NCBI RefSeq assembly: GCF_024211255.1
Contig: NZ_JAMLDY010000018.1
Location: forward strand, 1 to 64,000
Source of the DNA: Sphingomonas liriopis
GTDB taxonomy: Bacteria > Pseudomonadota > Alphaproteobacteria > Sphingomonadales > Sphingomonadaceae
Direction of reading: 5' to 3'
DNA length: 64,000 nucleotides
Below, piece after piece: positions 1 through 8,154 of this stretch; position 1 is the stretch's first letter; the number at the start of each line of letters is the position of its first letter. The translations under genes were made by a program, and so were the position numbers. The notes below the pieces were generated by a model. The model saw nothing but the letters and a program-made list of their open reading frames with translations. It was not told the origin of the DNA and did not search any database.

Positions 1-1
1 A

Positions 2-97
2 AATCACAAACAAGCCCTCACCGCCTGCGCACGGAAACTCCTCATCTACGCCAACACCGTCCTCGCCAGACAAGCCGAATGGATGCCCGCATCATAA
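2..97 (+). pseudogene. C-terminal fragment of IS110-family transposase
   Basis: The first 32 codons read, in one open frame entering from outside the window, a basic helical tail (KQALTACARKLLIYANTVLA...) ending in TAA. This resembles the extreme C-terminus of IS110/IS116/IS902-type transposases, where a conserved 'ACARKLL' segment is typical. Only about 31 residues are visible, so it cannot be told whether the upstream gene is intact. A cluster-B palindromic repeat follows immediately. Confidence 0.55.
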
Positions 98-100
98 TGG

Positions 101-166
101 TTGCTGAGCCTGTCGAAGGGCAGCGTTCCACACGGGCCGGGGCTTCGACAGGCTCAGCCCGAACGG
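101..166. repeat. Palindromic repeat, family B (copy 1)
   Basis: Two inverted arms, TGAGCCTGTCGAAG and CTTCGACAGGCTCA, flank a short GC-rich centre. The same arms recur at 12188-12255 and 21195-21280. It is an intergenic REP-type element sitting between the transposase tail and the Fur-family gene. Confidence 0.85.
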
Positions 167-180
167 ACGAGACGATATTA

Positions 181-206
181 TTGCGAGTCGGTTTCGCTTT
201 TCGCAA
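181..206. promoter_or_regulatory. Candidate palindrome upstream of Fur-family gene
   Basis: The arms TTGCGA (181-186) and TCGCAA (201-206) form an inverted repeat separated by 14 nt, about 28 bp before the start of the Fur-family regulator. Alphaproteobacterial Fur/Mur/Irr boxes are AT-containing dyads of similar arms, so autoregulation is possible, but the spacing is larger than a canonical box. This is weak inference. Confidence 0.3.
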
Positions 207-233
207 CAAGCCACCTGCACTACATAGGGGTCC

Positions 234-656
234 ATGCCCCGCAAGATCGACCTCGAAGCCCTTTGCAACCAGAAGGGCCTGCGCATCACCGAACAGCGCC
301 GCGTCATCGCGCGCGTGCTGTCCGAAGCCGAAGACCATCCCGACGTCGAGAAGGTCTACGAGCGCGCCTCGGCGATCGATCCGGGCATCTCGATCGCGAC
401 CGTCTATCGCACGGTGCGCCTGTTCGAGGAGGCGGGCATCCTCGACCGCCACGATTTCGGCGACGGCCGCGCGCGCTACGAACCCTCGCCCGAGGCGCAT
501 CACGACCATCTGATCGACGTCGAGACCGGCAAGGTCATCGAGTTCGTCGATCCCGAGCTGGAGCAGCTGCAGAAGGCGATCGCCGAGAAGCTCGGCTTCC
601 GCCTCGTCGACCATCGCATGGAGCTGTACGGCGTCAGCCTCGACCGCAAGGGGTGA
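234..656 (+). CDS. fur: Fur-family metal-responsive transcriptional regulator
   Basis: A 140-residue protein of normal Fur length. The N-terminal half is a winged helix with the recognition segment SIATVYRTVRLFEEAG near residues 53-68. The metal-sensing dimerisation half carries HHDHLIDVETGKVIEF (about 89-104), the usual histidine/acidic site of Fur/Mur proteins. The CxxC zinc-ribbon pairs found in many gammaproteobacterial Fur proteins are absent, as is common in alphaproteobacterial Fur/Mur. It represses iron or manganese uptake genes when metal-loaded; Irr is less likely because no haem-regulatory motif is visible. ATG start is preceded by GGGGTCC. Confidence 0.85.
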   Translation: MPRKIDLEALCNQKGLRITEQRRVIARVLSEAEDHPDVEKVYERASAIDPGISIATVYRTVRLFEEAGILDRHDFGDGRARYEPSPEAHHDHLIDVETGKVIEFVDPELEQLQKAIAEKLGFRLVDHRMELYGVSLDRKG

Positions 657-724
657 GCGGGCTGACCTTCATACTGCTGGGGACCGAGGTCTCGTGATCG
701 GCGCGACGGCCTTCCTACCCACTC

Positions 725-831
725 CGTCATCCCGGACGTGTTCCGGGGTCCACTCCGCGGCGAGGCAAACGGCTTGAGGAGAGACGTCGCGCCTGCGGCC
801 CGGTGGACCCCGGAACAAGTCCGGGGTGACG
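725..831. repeat. Palindromic repeat, family A (copy 1)
   Basis: About 107 bp with inverted outer arms (GTCATCCCGGACGTGTTCCG at the left; GGACCCCGGAACAAGTCCGG at the right) around a less conserved centre with CGCGGCGAGGCAAACGG. Seven other sites of the same family occur in the window. Confidence 0.9.
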
Positions 832-865
832 AAGGGGTGGTGGCACCGACGATGCGTACATCGCG

Positions 866-1582
866 ATGATCGCCAACCTCCGCCTATCGCTGCGTCTGTT
901 GGCTTTGGTCGCCACCCTGCTCGCCGCGCTCGCGATCCACGGCCTGTGGCGGTTGTTTCGCCTGCCCTCGCCCTGGCCGCGGCTGTTCCTCGGTTCGGTC
1001 GCGCGGATCGTCGGGGCGCGGGTGCGGGTGGTCGGCACGCCGCTGAGGCGCGACGTGATGTTCCTTGCCAACCATTTGAGCTGGATCGACATTCTCGCCA
1101 TCGCCGGCGCAACGGGGAGCGCGTTCGTTGCCAAGGGCGAGCTGGCGCGGGTGCCGCTGGTCGGCTGGTTGTGCACGCTCAACCGCACGATCTTCGTCGC
1201 GCGCGAGGACCGGTTGCAGGTGGCGGCGCAGATCGCCCGGCTGCGCGATGCGATCGGCGCGGGCTGGGGCGTCACCATCTTTCCCGAAGGGACGACAGGC
1301 GACGGCACCGCGTTGCTGCCGTTCAAGGCGTCATTGCTCGCCGCGCTCGATCCGCCGCCGCCGGGGCTGATGGTGCAGCCGATCCGCGTCGATTACGGCG
1401 CGGCGACCGGCGAGCTCGCCTGGGTCGGCGACGAACCGGGCCAGGCGCACGCGCTGCGTGTGCTGCGCCGGCGCAGGACGTTCCGGGTGACGCTGCACCT
1501 GCTCGAACCCTTCGATCCCGCCGTCATCGGCAACCGCAAGGCGATCGCCGCAGAGGCGCGCGCACGGATCGCCGCCGCCTGA
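866..1582 (+). CDS. 1-acyl-sn-glycerol-3-phosphate acyltransferase (PlsC family)
   Basis: Membrane-bound acyltransferase that adds an acyl chain to a lysophospholipid, typically making phosphatidate. It has 238 residues. A hydrophobic N-terminal segment (about 7-25) is followed by NHLSWID (69-75), the NHx4D catalytic motif, then FPEGTTGDGT (139-148), the acyl-acceptor/phosphate-binding motif. Size and motif spacing fit LPAT proteins. It could also be an ornithine-lipid OlsA-type acyltransferase, which shares the fold; no olsB neighbour is seen. The start ATG follows an ATCGCG stretch with only a weak ribosome site. Confidence 0.8.
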   Translation: MIANLRLSLRLLALVATLLAALAIHGLWRLFRLPSPWPRLFLGSVARIVGARVRVVGTPLRRDVMFLANHLSWIDILAIAGATGSAFVAKGELARVPLVGWLCTLNRTIFVAREDRLQVAAQIARLRDAIGAGWGVTIFPEGTTGDGTALLPFKASLLAALDPPPPGLMVQPIRVDYGAATGELAWVGDEPGQAHALRVLRRRRTFRVTLHLLEPFDPAVIGNRKAIAAEARARIAAA

Positions 1583-1585
1583 GCG

Positions 1586-1920
1586 TCAATCGCGCCGTCG
1601 CGCGATCGGGTACCGCAACGGGCCGGTGATCGGATCGAGCGAGTCGACCCGCGCCTTGAAACAGGCCAGCGCGCTCGCGGTCGTGTCGTTCCCCTGCTTC
1701 ACGCAGGCGCGCACGAGCACGTCCTGAACCGCTGGCTGTCGAACCCCGCCTGCTCGCCGATCAGCTGGTGCAGGATGCCGGGCGTGTCGCCGGCGCGGAT
1801 GCAGCGGCGCCATTCCTCTCCGCGCCGCGGCGGCGGCATCGACCGGCCGGGCACCGTATCGACCAGACTATTCCGCGCCCGATCGCGGGCGACCATAGAG
1901 TTTTCCGCCATCCGACGCAT
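1586..1920 (-). pseudogene. Small hypothetical gene broken by a one-base frameshift
   Basis: Two overlapping reading frames on the minus strand join into one sensible protein if one base is added near 1726. The upstream frame (1920 down to 1729) contains EEWRRCIRAGDTPGILHQLI and the downstream frame (to stop 1586) contains VLVRACVKQGNDTTASALAC. At the junction, restoring a C would read ...QRFQDVLVRAC. The product is a small Cys-containing protein I do not recognise. The start is uncertain (1920 or later ATGs). Either a real decay or a sequencing deletion. Confidence 0.5.
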
Positions 1921-1974
1921 GACGGAACAGCGGTGGCGACGCTTCGTTAGGGGCCCACGTCATTGGAGATTATC

Positions 1975-2532
1975 ATGCGTAAATTCTTGATTTGCATCAG
2001 TTCTATTGCCCTCGCCGGCGTATCTGCCGGTGCGATGGCGCAGGATGGCGGCGCCATGGCGTCGTCTGGCATGACCATGCCGCCGATGATGGGCACGTCG
2101 TCGCAGAACTATGTCGCGATGGCCGCGGACAGCGACATGTACGAGGTCCAGTCGAGCAAGCTCGCGCTGACCAAGGCGAAGGCCAAGGCGACCAAGGACT
2201 TCGCGCGCGAGATGATCGCCGATCACATGAAGACCACCGCATCGCTGATGGCCGCGCTGCCCAAGACGCAGCCCAAGGTGATGAAGCCCGGCAAGATGCT
2301 GACCCCGGCCAACGCCGCCAAGATCGCCGCGCTGCGCAGCGCGTCCGCCGCCGATTTCGACGCGCTGTACATGCAGCAGCAGGCGGAGGCGCATCAGGCC
2401 GCCTGGGCGCTGCACAAGGGCTATGCCACCGACGGCCAGGACCCGGCGCTGCGCCAGGTCGCGATGGGCGCGGTGCCGATCATCGAGAAGCATATCGCGC
2501 ACGCCAAAAGCGGCGCGATGAGCGGGATGTGA
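1975..2532 (+). CDS. DUF4142-family exported protein
   Basis: A 185-residue protein with a clear signal peptide (cleavage after AGAMA, about residue 21-22). The mature part carries the helical DUF4142 pattern: NYVAMAADSDMYEVQSSKLAL, an 'AREMIADHMKTTASL' helix and a C-terminal AHAKSGAM tail. DUF4142 proteins are four-helix periplasmic proteins, often stress induced; the biochemical role is unknown. The ATG at 1975 is chosen because GGAG lies 6 nt upstream; a TTG further up (1963) would overlap that site. Confidence 0.75.
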   Translation: MRKFLICISSIALAGVSAGAMAQDGGAMASSGMTMPPMMGTSSQNYVAMAADSDMYEVQSSKLALTKAKAKATKDFAREMIADHMKTTASLMAALPKTQPKVMKPGKMLTPANAAKIAALRSASAADFDALYMQQQAEAHQAAWALHKGYATDGQDPALRQVAMGAVPIIEKHIAHAKSGAMSGM

Positions 2533-2541
2533 TCCGGCCGA

Positions 2542-2580
2542 CCGTCTTCCCCGGTGTGGGGGAGGACGGCCGCCTTCTTA
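2542..2580 (+). terminator. Terminator-like hairpin after the DUF4142 gene
   Basis: CCGTCTTCCCC (2542-2552) pairs with GGGGAGGACGG (2559-2569), with one G-T pair, followed by the pyrimidine run CCGCCTTCTTA. A long uridine tract is lacking, so termination strength is uncertain. Confidence 0.55.
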
Positions 2581-2584
2581 CCGT

Positions 2585-2691
2585 CGTCACCCCGGACTCG
2601 TTCCGGGGTCCACTCCGCGGCGAGGCGCACGGCTTGACGTGAAGACGTACGCTCGCGGCACGGTGGACCCCGGAACAAGTTCGGGGTGACG
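2585..2691. repeat. Palindromic repeat, family A (copy 2)
   Basis: Left arm CACCCCGGACTCGTTCCGG and right arm GGACCCCGGAACAAGTTCGG flank a centre with CGCGGCGAGGCGCACGG. It lies between the DUF4142 gene and miaB. Confidence 0.9.
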
Positions 2692-2770
2692 GCGGGTTTG
2701 GTACATGGGCATGTTTCATACCAAAGGGTTTGGCTGGCGACCGTCACCCACATCCTGTATGCGCGCGGCC

Positions 2771-4099
2771 ATGACTCCCGCGGACAAACCCAAGACCTTC
2801 CACGTCAAATCGTTCGGTTGCCAGATGAACGTCTACGACGGCGAGCGCATGGCCGAACTGATGGCGGCGGACGGGATGACCGCGACCGCCGATCCCGATA
2901 CCGCCGATCTGGTCGTGCTCAACACCTGCCACATCCGCGATCGCGCAACGGAAAAGGTCTATTCGGACATCGGGCGCTTACGCAAGAACGCGCGCGTCAA
3001 CGAACGCGCCGCGCCGATGATCGCGGTTGCCGGCTGCGTCGCGCAGGCGGAGGGCGAGGAGATCGTTCGTCGCGCGAAGGTCGACGTGGTCGTCGGGCCG
3101 CAGGCGTATCACAACCTCCCCGCGTTGGTGGCGAGCGCCGCCGCCGGCACGCCCAGCCTCGACACCGACATGCCGTTGCTGTCGAAATTCGGCGCCCTCC
3201 CCGCGCGCCGCCGCGTCGGCCCTTCGGCGTTCCTGACCGTGCAGGAAGGGTGCGACAAATTCTGCACCTATTGCGTCGTGCCCTATACGCGCGGCGCCGA
3301 GGTCAGCCGGCCGTTCGCGGCGATCGTCGACGAGGCCAAGGCGCTGGTCGACGCCGGTGCGCGCGAGATCACGCTGCTCGGCCAGAACGTCAACGCGTGG
3401 GTCGATGGGACGCGCGGCCTGCACGACCTCATCCGCGTGCTCGACCGTATCCCCGGCCTCGCGCGCATCCGCTATACCACCAGCCATCCCAACGACATGG
3501 CGCAGGGCCTGATCGACGCACATGGCGACGTCGAGAGCCTGATGCCCTTCCTCCACCTGCCGGTGCAGGCGGGCAGCGACCGCGTGCTCAAGGCGATGAA
3601 CCGCAGCCACGACACCGCCTCGTACCTGCGCCTGCTCGACCGCGTGCGCGCGGTGCGGCCCGATATCGCGCTGTCGGGCGACTTCATCGTCGGCTTTCCC
3701 GGCGAGACCGAGGCGGAATTCGCCGAGACGCTGCGCTTGGTCGAGGCAGTCGGCTACGCGCAGGCCTATTCGTTCAAATACAGCCCCCGCCCCGGCACCC
3801 CCGCCGCCGACATGGCGGGTGCGATCCCCGACGCGGTGATGGACGAGCGTCTGCAACGCCTGCAGGCGGCACTGGGCCGCGACCAGCAGGCGTTCAACCA
3901 GGCGAGCGTCGGCCGCAGCTGCGACGTGCTGATCGAGCGTCGCGGCAAATTGCCCGGCCAGATGCTCGGCAAGTCGCCGTGGCTGCAATCGGTGCATCTG
4001 ATGACCGACGCGGCGATCGGCGACATGGTGTCGGTCGACCTGCTCTCCGCGGGGCCGGTGTCGCTGGCCGGTGCGGAGCGAGTGCGCGTCGCAGCCTGA
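2771..4099 (+). CDS. miaB: tRNA-2-methylthio-N6-dimethylallyladenosine synthase MiaB
   Basis: Radical-SAM methylthiotransferase that modifies A37 of tRNAs reading UNN codons. The protein has 442 residues. The N-terminal UPF0004 domain supplies three cluster cysteines, C17 (FGCQMN), C53 (NTCHIR) and C89 (AGCVAQ). The radical-SAM motif CDKFCTYC gives C161, C165, C168. A C-terminal TRAM domain (about 370-435) follows. I place the start at ATG 2771 ([10 protein letters not shown]), because family members begin just before the 'SFGCQMN' motif; the frame is open further up to 2705 but that part reads like the upstream repeat region. Confidence 0.95.
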   Translation: MTPADKPKTFHVKSFGCQMNVYDGERMAELMAADGMTATADPDTADLVVLNTCHIRDRATEKVYSDIGRLRKNARVNERAAPMIAVAGCVAQAEGEEIVRRAKVDVVVGPQAYHNLPALVASAAAGTPSLDTDMPLLSKFGALPARRRVGPSAFLTVQEGCDKFCTYCVVPYTRGAEVSRPFAAIVDEAKALVDAGAREITLLGQNVNAWVDGTRGLHDLIRVLDRIPGLARIRYTTSHPNDMAQGLIDAHGDVESLMPFLHLPVQAGSDRVLKAMNRSHDTASYLRLLDRVRAVRPDIALSGDFIVGFPGETEAEFAETLRLVEAVGYAQAYSFKYSPRPGTPAADMAGAIPDAVMDERLQRLQAALGRDQQAFNQASVGRSCDVLIERRGKLPGQMLGKSPWLQSVHLMTDAAIGDMVSVDLLSAGPVSLAGAERVRVAA

Positions 4100-4108
4100 C
4101 GGCTACAC

Positions 4109-4283
4109 GAAAGAAGGATGATTCACGCGGAGACGCGGAGGCGCGGAGAAGCAGAAGTGCTTGCGGTAACCGTCCGCGTAGCGGCTTTAGACGGCGCTGC
4201 CGGCAATTGGGATGGAAGGCGCTTCGCGCTGGGCAGGACACCTCCGCGTCTCCGCGCCTCCGCGTGAACCACCTTCTTCTTTC
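4109..4283. repeat. Large inverted repeat, family C (copy 1)
   Basis: The left arm starts GAAAGAAGGATGATTCACGC and runs into tandem CGGAGACG/CGGAGGCG units; the right arm (about 4248-4283) is its inverse, TCCGCGCCTCCGCGTGAACC. The centre contains GGCGCTTCGCGCTG. A related element with altered arms lies at 55262-55474. It fills the gap between miaB and phoH. Confidence 0.8.
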
Positions 4284-4369
4284 GGTCCTTGCGCGCCGCT
4301 TTTGCCGCTTCCCTTTCGCCCGCCCGCATCCCACATTCCCGTCATGCCATCACGGCATGAAAGGACCGC

Positions 4370-5368
4370 ATGAGTCGCAAGCTCGTCCCCGCCCGCTCCG
4401 GTGAACGCAGCCGGGCGGAGGTTTTGTTCGACAAACCGCAATTGCTCGCCACGTTGTTCGGTCAGTACGACCAGAATCTGGTGGCCCTCGAAAACCGGTT
4501 GGGCGTCTATATCACCGCGCGCGGCAACCGCGTCGGGCTGGAGGGGAGCGCCGAGCATGTCGCGCTCGCCCGCGACGTGCTGCAGGACCTCTATCACCGG
4601 ATGCAGCGCGGCGAGGAGATCGACACCGGCCTCGTCGACGCCTCGATCGCGATGGCGTCGGAGCCGACGCTGGACGGCATCGTCAGCACCGAGCGCGGCG
4701 CCATCCCCTCGGTGATGATCCGCACGCGCAAGAAGACGATCGTGCCGCGCACGCCGGCGCAGGCGCATTACATGCGCGAACTGACCAGCAACGACATGAT
4801 CTTCGCACTGGGGCCGGCGGGCACCGGCAAGACCTATATCGCGGTCGCGCAGGCGGTGTCGCAGCTCATCACCGGCAGCGTCCAGCGCCTGATCCTGTCG
4901 CGCCCCGCGGTCGAGGCGGGCGAGAAGCTGGGCTTCCTGCCCGGCGACATGAAGGAGAAGGTCGATCCGTACCTGCGCCCGCTCTACGACGCGCTGCACG
5001 ACTGCCTGCCCGCCGAGCAGGTCGAACGCCGCATCGCGAGCGGCGAGATCGAGATCGCACCGATCGCCTTCATGCGCGGACGCACGCTGGCGGATGCCTT
5101 CGTCATCCTCGACGAGGCGCAGAACACGACGCCGGCGCAGATGAAGATGTTCCTCACCCGCTTCGGCCAGAACAGCCGGATGGTGATCTGCGGCGATCCC
5201 AACCAGACCGACCTGCCCGGCGGCGTCGGCGCGTCGGGGCTGGCGGATGCGACGATGCGGCTGGACGGTGTCGAGGGCATCTCGATGACCCGCTTCACCG
5301 CCGCCGACGTGGTGCGGCATCCGATCGTCGGGCGGATCGTCGAGGCGTATGAGGGGCCGAATGCTTGA
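4370..5368 (+). CDS. phoH: PhoH-like ATPase (YbeZ family)
   Basis: Predicted cytosolic P-loop ATPase of 332 residues, the standard PhoH/YbeZ length, associated with YbeY and RNA/ribosome quality control. Walker A is GPAGTGKT (148-155) and Walker B is VILDEAQ (about 244-250). The N-terminal part (about 20-75) has a KH-like sequence (RGNRVGLEGSAEHVALARDV). It begins the operon phoH-(vapBC)-ybeY-corC; in most alphaproteobacteria ybeY follows directly, so the two toxin-antitoxin genes are an insertion. Confidence 0.92.
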   Translation: MSRKLVPARSGERSRAEVLFDKPQLLATLFGQYDQNLVALENRLGVYITARGNRVGLEGSAEHVALARDVLQDLYHRMQRGEEIDTGLVDASIAMASEPTLDGIVSTERGAIPSVMIRTRKKTIVPRTPAQAHYMRELTSNDMIFALGPAGTGKTYIAVAQAVSQLITGSVQRLILSRPAVEAGEKLGFLPGDMKEKVDPYLRPLYDALHDCLPAEQVERRIASGEIEIAPIAFMRGRTLADAFVILDEAQNTTPAQMKMFLTRFGQNSRMVICGDPNQTDLPGGVGASGLADATMRLDGVEGISMTRFTAADVVRHPIVGRIVEAYEGPNA

Positions 5369-5372
5369 CGGT

Positions 5373-5408
5373 CCCGTATATCCTTATTACCTGACGAGGA
5401 TATACGGG
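5373..5408. promoter_or_regulatory. Perfect palindromic operator in front of vapB
   Basis: CCCGTATATCC (5373-5383) and GGATATACGGG (5398-5408) form a perfect 11-bp inverted repeat with a 14-nt centre. It begins only a few bases after the phoH stop and ends at the ribosome-binding site of the antitoxin gene. Type II toxin-antitoxin pairs are normally autorepressed at such dyads, so this is the likely operator; it could equally act as an RNA hairpin limiting read-through from phoH. Confidence 0.7.
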
Positions 5409-5415
5409 AGGACGC

Positions 5416-5670
5416 ATGGCATCCCTTTATATCAAGAACAGCGATACCGCCGATCTGGCAAGCGAGGTCGCGTCCCTGCTGGGCACCAGCAAGACCGCAG
5501 CGGTGCACGACGCCTTGCTGCACCGCAAGCGTGAACTCGAGCGGGCAGGCGCATTGACCATTCACGAGCGGATGGAGGCCTGGCGGCAGGCACATCCGCT
5601 GGGTGAACCGACCGGAATGGTGGCGGACAAGGCGTTCTACGATTCGCTGAACGACGAGGATGAGGATTGA
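5416..5670 (+). CDS. vapB: VapB-type antitoxin (Rv0623-like)
   Basis: Antitoxin of 84 residues. The N-terminus ASLYIKNSDTADLASEVA followed by GTSKTAAVHDALLHRK is the ribbon-helix-helix DNA-binding pattern of Rv0623/PSK-family antitoxins. The acidic C-terminus (about 60-84) is the expected toxin-binding tail. It neutralises the downstream PIN toxin and binds the operator at 5373-5408. GGGAGG lies 6-7 nt before ATG. The stop codon overlaps the toxin start, the usual coupled arrangement. Confidence 0.85.
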   Translation: MASLYIKNSDTADLASEVASLLGTSKTAAVHDALLHRKRELERAGALTIHERMEAWRQAHPLGEPTGMVADKAFYDSLNDEDED

Positions 5671-6062
5671 CCCTCTTCGTCGACGCGTCGGCCATGGTCG
5701 CGATGCTGGTCAAGGAACCGGAGCATTTCGAGCTGGAGGCACGGTTCGGGGCAGTCGATCGTCATCTCTACTCGGCCGTGTCGGCTTGGGAGGCGAGCCG
5801 CGCTCTCGCGAAGATCCGCTTCGTCACGATTATCGAGGCCTACGTGGAGGTCGAGGCGTTCGCGGCCGATTTTCGCATGGAGCTTGTATCGATTGGCGCG
5901 GCCGAGGCCGCCATAGCCGCCTCGGCCTATGATCGCTACGGCAAGGGCCGTCACCCCGCCCGCCTCAACATGGGCGACTGCTTCGCCTATGCCTGTGCCA
6001 AGACCCACGACGCACGCCTGCTCTACAAGGGCGACGATTTCTCGAAGACGGACCTCGCATGA
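5667..6062 (+). CDS. vapC: VapC-type PIN-domain ribonuclease toxin
   Basis: A 131-residue PIN-domain toxin, an Mg2+-dependent endoribonuclease. The first strand reads LFVDASAMVAML (catalytic D), E44-E/W region SAWEASRAL gives the second acid, and NMGDCFAYACAK with LLYKGDDFSKTDL supplies the C-terminal acids. The start is TTG at 5667, inside the antitoxin end (TTGA overlap); no ATG gives the complete first strand. Its stop TGA overlaps the ATG of ybeY, so the toxin is translationally coupled on both sides. Confidence 0.85.
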   Translation: MTLFVDASAMVAMLVKEPEHFELEARFGAVDRHLYSAVSAWEASRALAKIRFVTIIEAYVEVEAFAADFRMELVSIGAAEAAIAASAYDRYGKGRHPARLNMGDCFAYACAKTHDARLLYKGDDFSKTDLA

Positions 6063-6571
6063 TCCACATCGAACTCGCCCGCGAAGAGCACTGGCCCCCC
6101 GACACCGACTGGGACGCGCTCGCGACCCGCGCGGTGCGCGCGGCGATCGAGGGGACGCCGCACGGCGACCTCCTCACCACCGCTGCCACGGTGGAGATCA
6201 GCGTGCGGCTGACCTCCGACGAGGAGGTGCGCACGCTCAACGCGCAATACCGGCACAAGGACAAGGCCACCAATGTCCTGTCCTTCCCGATGGTGCAGCC
6301 CGACCTGATCGACACGGTCAGCCAGAACAGCGACGATGGCGAGCTGCTGCTCGGCGACATCGTGCTGGCCTATGGTGTCTGCGCCGCGGAGGCGCTGGAA
6401 AAGGGCGTCACGGTGGAGGAACACGCCACGCACCTGCTGGTGCACGGCACGCTCCATCTGCTAGGCTACGACCATATGGGGGACGACGACGCCGAGGCGA
6501 TGGAGGAGATCGAGCGCCAGGCGCTCGGCCGGCTCGGCATCGCGGACCCCTATCTGATACGCGAGGACTGA
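6059..6571 (+). CDS. ybeY: Endoribonuclease YbeY
   Basis: Metal-dependent RNase for 16S rRNA 3'-end maturation and 70S quality control. It has 170 residues with the zinc site HGTLHLLGYDH (H129, H133, H139) and the conserved KDKATNVLSFP segment (67-77). ATG overlaps the vapC stop (ATGA). It is followed by the CorC-type gene after 10 bp, the usual ybeY-corC pair. Confidence 0.93.
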   Translation: MIHIELAREEHWPPDTDWDALATRAVRAAIEGTPHGDLLTTAATVEISVRLTSDEEVRTLNAQYRHKDKATNVLSFPMVQPDLIDTVSQNSDDGELLLGDIVLAYGVCAAEALEKGVTVEEHATHLLVHGTLHLLGYDHMGDDDAEAMEEIERQALGRLGIADPYLIRED

Positions 6572-6581
6572 CACCGCCGCC

Positions 6582-7490
6582 ATGGCAGACGACCGAAGTA
6601 GCGCCGGCAACGGCGACTCCCACGATTCGAACATCTGGCGCGGGCTGCGCTCGCTGATCTTCGGCGGCGGTGCGGAGGAATCGCTCCGCGACCAGCTCGA
6701 GGAAGCGATCGACCGGCACGAGGACGATCCCGCCCCCGACGCCAAGGGCGACCTCACCCCGCTCGAGCGGCAGATGGTGCGCAACCTGCTCCATTTCGGC
6801 GAGCGCGACGCGGGCGACGTCGGCGTACCGCGTGCCGACATCGTCGCGGTCGAGGAGGCGACGACCTTCGCGCATCTGGTGCAGATCTTCGCCGAGGCGG
6901 GGCATAGCCGCCTGCCCGTCTATCGCGGCCAGCTCGATACGATCATCGGCATGGTCCATATCAAGGACGTCTTCAACATCCTGGCGACCGGCGCGGAGCA
7001 TCCCGCCAGCATCGCCGGGCTGATCCGCGAGCCGCTGTACGTGCCGATGAGCCGCGGCGCGCTCGACCTGCTCGCCGACATGCGCCAGCGTCATGTCCAT
7101 CTCGCGGTGGTGCTCGACGAATATTCGGGCACCGAAGGGCTGGTGACGATCGAGGATTTGATCGAAGAGATCGTCGGCGAGATCGAGGACGAGCATGACG
7201 AGGCGCCCGAGGCATTGCTGGTGCCGATCGACGGCGGCGCGTGGGAGGCCGACGCGCGCGCCGAGCTGGAGGATGCCGCCGAGCTGATCGACCCGCGGCT
7301 GGGCGAGGCGGACAGCGATGTCGATACGCTGGGTGGGCTCGCCGCGGTGCTCGCCGGCCATGTGCCGAAGGTCGGCGATTGCGTCGATCATCCCAGCGGC
7401 TGGAAGCTCGAGGTGCTCGACGCGGACGAACGCCGCATCCACCGGTTGCGGCTGCATCCGCCGGTCGCGCGCGAGGTCGAGGACGCCTGA
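6582..7490 (+). CDS. corC: CorC/HlyC-type CBS-domain protein
   Basis: A 302-residue soluble protein with two CBS domains (about 80-195; HSRLPVYRGQLDTIIGMVHIKD and DEYSGTEGLVTIEDLIEEIVGEI) and a C-terminal CorC_HlyC/transporter-associated domain (about 205-295). Members are linked to Mg2+/Co2+ efflux or ribosome/membrane stress. Unlike CNNM/YtfL homologues it lacks an N-terminal membrane domain. It ends the phoH-ybeY operon. Confidence 0.88.
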   Translation: MADDRSSAGNGDSHDSNIWRGLRSLIFGGGAEESLRDQLEEAIDRHEDDPAPDAKGDLTPLERQMVRNLLHFGERDAGDVGVPRADIVAVEEATTFAHLVQIFAEAGHSRLPVYRGQLDTIIGMVHIKDVFNILATGAEHPASIAGLIREPLYVPMSRGALDLLADMRQRHVHLAVVLDEYSGTEGLVTIEDLIEEIVGEIEDEHDEAPEALLVPIDGGAWEADARAELEDAAELIDPRLGEADSDVDTLGGLAAVLAGHVPKVGDCVDHPSGWKLEVLDADERRIHRLRLHPPVAREVEDA

Positions 7491-7594
7491 TCGGGAGCGT
7501 CATCCTCCGTTCGGCGAGCACGCCCATGCTGCGGGAAAACGGGAGGTGACGATGCGATCGGTGACGGGCCGAACCTCGGGGACGTTCCTGCTTG

Positions 7595-7679
7595 CCCTCA
7601 CCCTTTCGGCGCTGCGCGCCGTTTTCCCTCTCCCATCGGGAGAGGGAAGAGACGGCGCAGCCGGCGATAGGGTGAGGGT
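7595..7679. repeat. Palindromic repeat, family D
   Basis: Outer arms CCCTCACCC and GGGTGAGGG, inner arms TTTTCCCTCTCCC and GGGAGAGGGAA-type sequence around ATCG, plus CGGCGCTGCGC/GACGGCGCAGCCGG segments. This is a classical REP-like double hairpin between corC and a small exported-protein gene, whose signal-peptide region begins at its right edge. Confidence 0.8.
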
Positions 7680-7697
7680 GACACGGAATGCGCTGTT

Positions 7698-8003
7698 GTG
7701 CCTCGCCGCGTTGCTCCCCGCCCCGCGTCCGCGCAGGCATGGAGCACGATCCGGGCGACGCCTGCCTCGCCGGTCGATTATCAAGTCGCCAAGACGCGCG
7801 ACGATATCCGCGATGGTCGCCGGGCCGGGCAGCTGAGCAAGGCCGAAGCGCGCGAGCTGCACCGCGAGAATGCGCGGGTCGGGGCGCTCGCCGGACGCTA
7901 TGCCGAGGGCGGCACGACCGAGCCCGAACGTGCCTTCACGCAGGGCGCCGCGGAGGCGGTGCATGGGATCGTCGTAGCTAAGCGGTCGCGGTCGAAGCCC
8001 TGA
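7698..8003 (+). pseudogene. Small exported protein, signal peptide apparently out of frame
   Basis: The frame from GTG 7698 gives about 101 residues: [17 protein letters not shown] then VDYQVAKTRDDIRDGRRAGQ, SKAEARELHRENARVGALAG and a basic tail. 'ASAQA' looks like the end of a signal peptide, but the hydrophobic core expected before it (TRNALLCLAALLPAP) is encoded in another frame starting near 7678. Adding one base near 7729 (CCCCGCG to CCCCGGCG) would fuse the two. It is therefore either a frameshifted gene, a sequencing deletion, or a start I misread. The function is unknown; the charged helical body resembles small periplasmic helical proteins. Confidence 0.5.
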
Positions 8004-8012
8004 AAATCCCTT

Positions 8013-8120
8013 CGTCACCCCGGACTTGTTCCGGGGTCCACCGGGCCGCAAACATACGGCAAGAGGCTCTGGCCGACCACTTCGCCGCGGAGTGGACCCC
8101 GGAACAAGTCCGGGGTGACG
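8013..8120. repeat. Palindromic repeat, family A (copy 3)
   Basis: Arms CCCCGGACTTGTTCCGGGG and CCCCGGAACAAGTCCGGGG around a variable centre with TTCGCCGCGGAG. Located upstream of katG. Confidence 0.92.
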
Positions 8121-8154
8121 GAGGACGTGGAGACATGCAAAGCTCCCACCCCAC

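Noticed and set aside
2686..4404. A 572-residue plus-strand ORF overlapping miaB
   Set aside because: It shares the strand but not the frame of miaB; composition is random Arg/Pro-rich.
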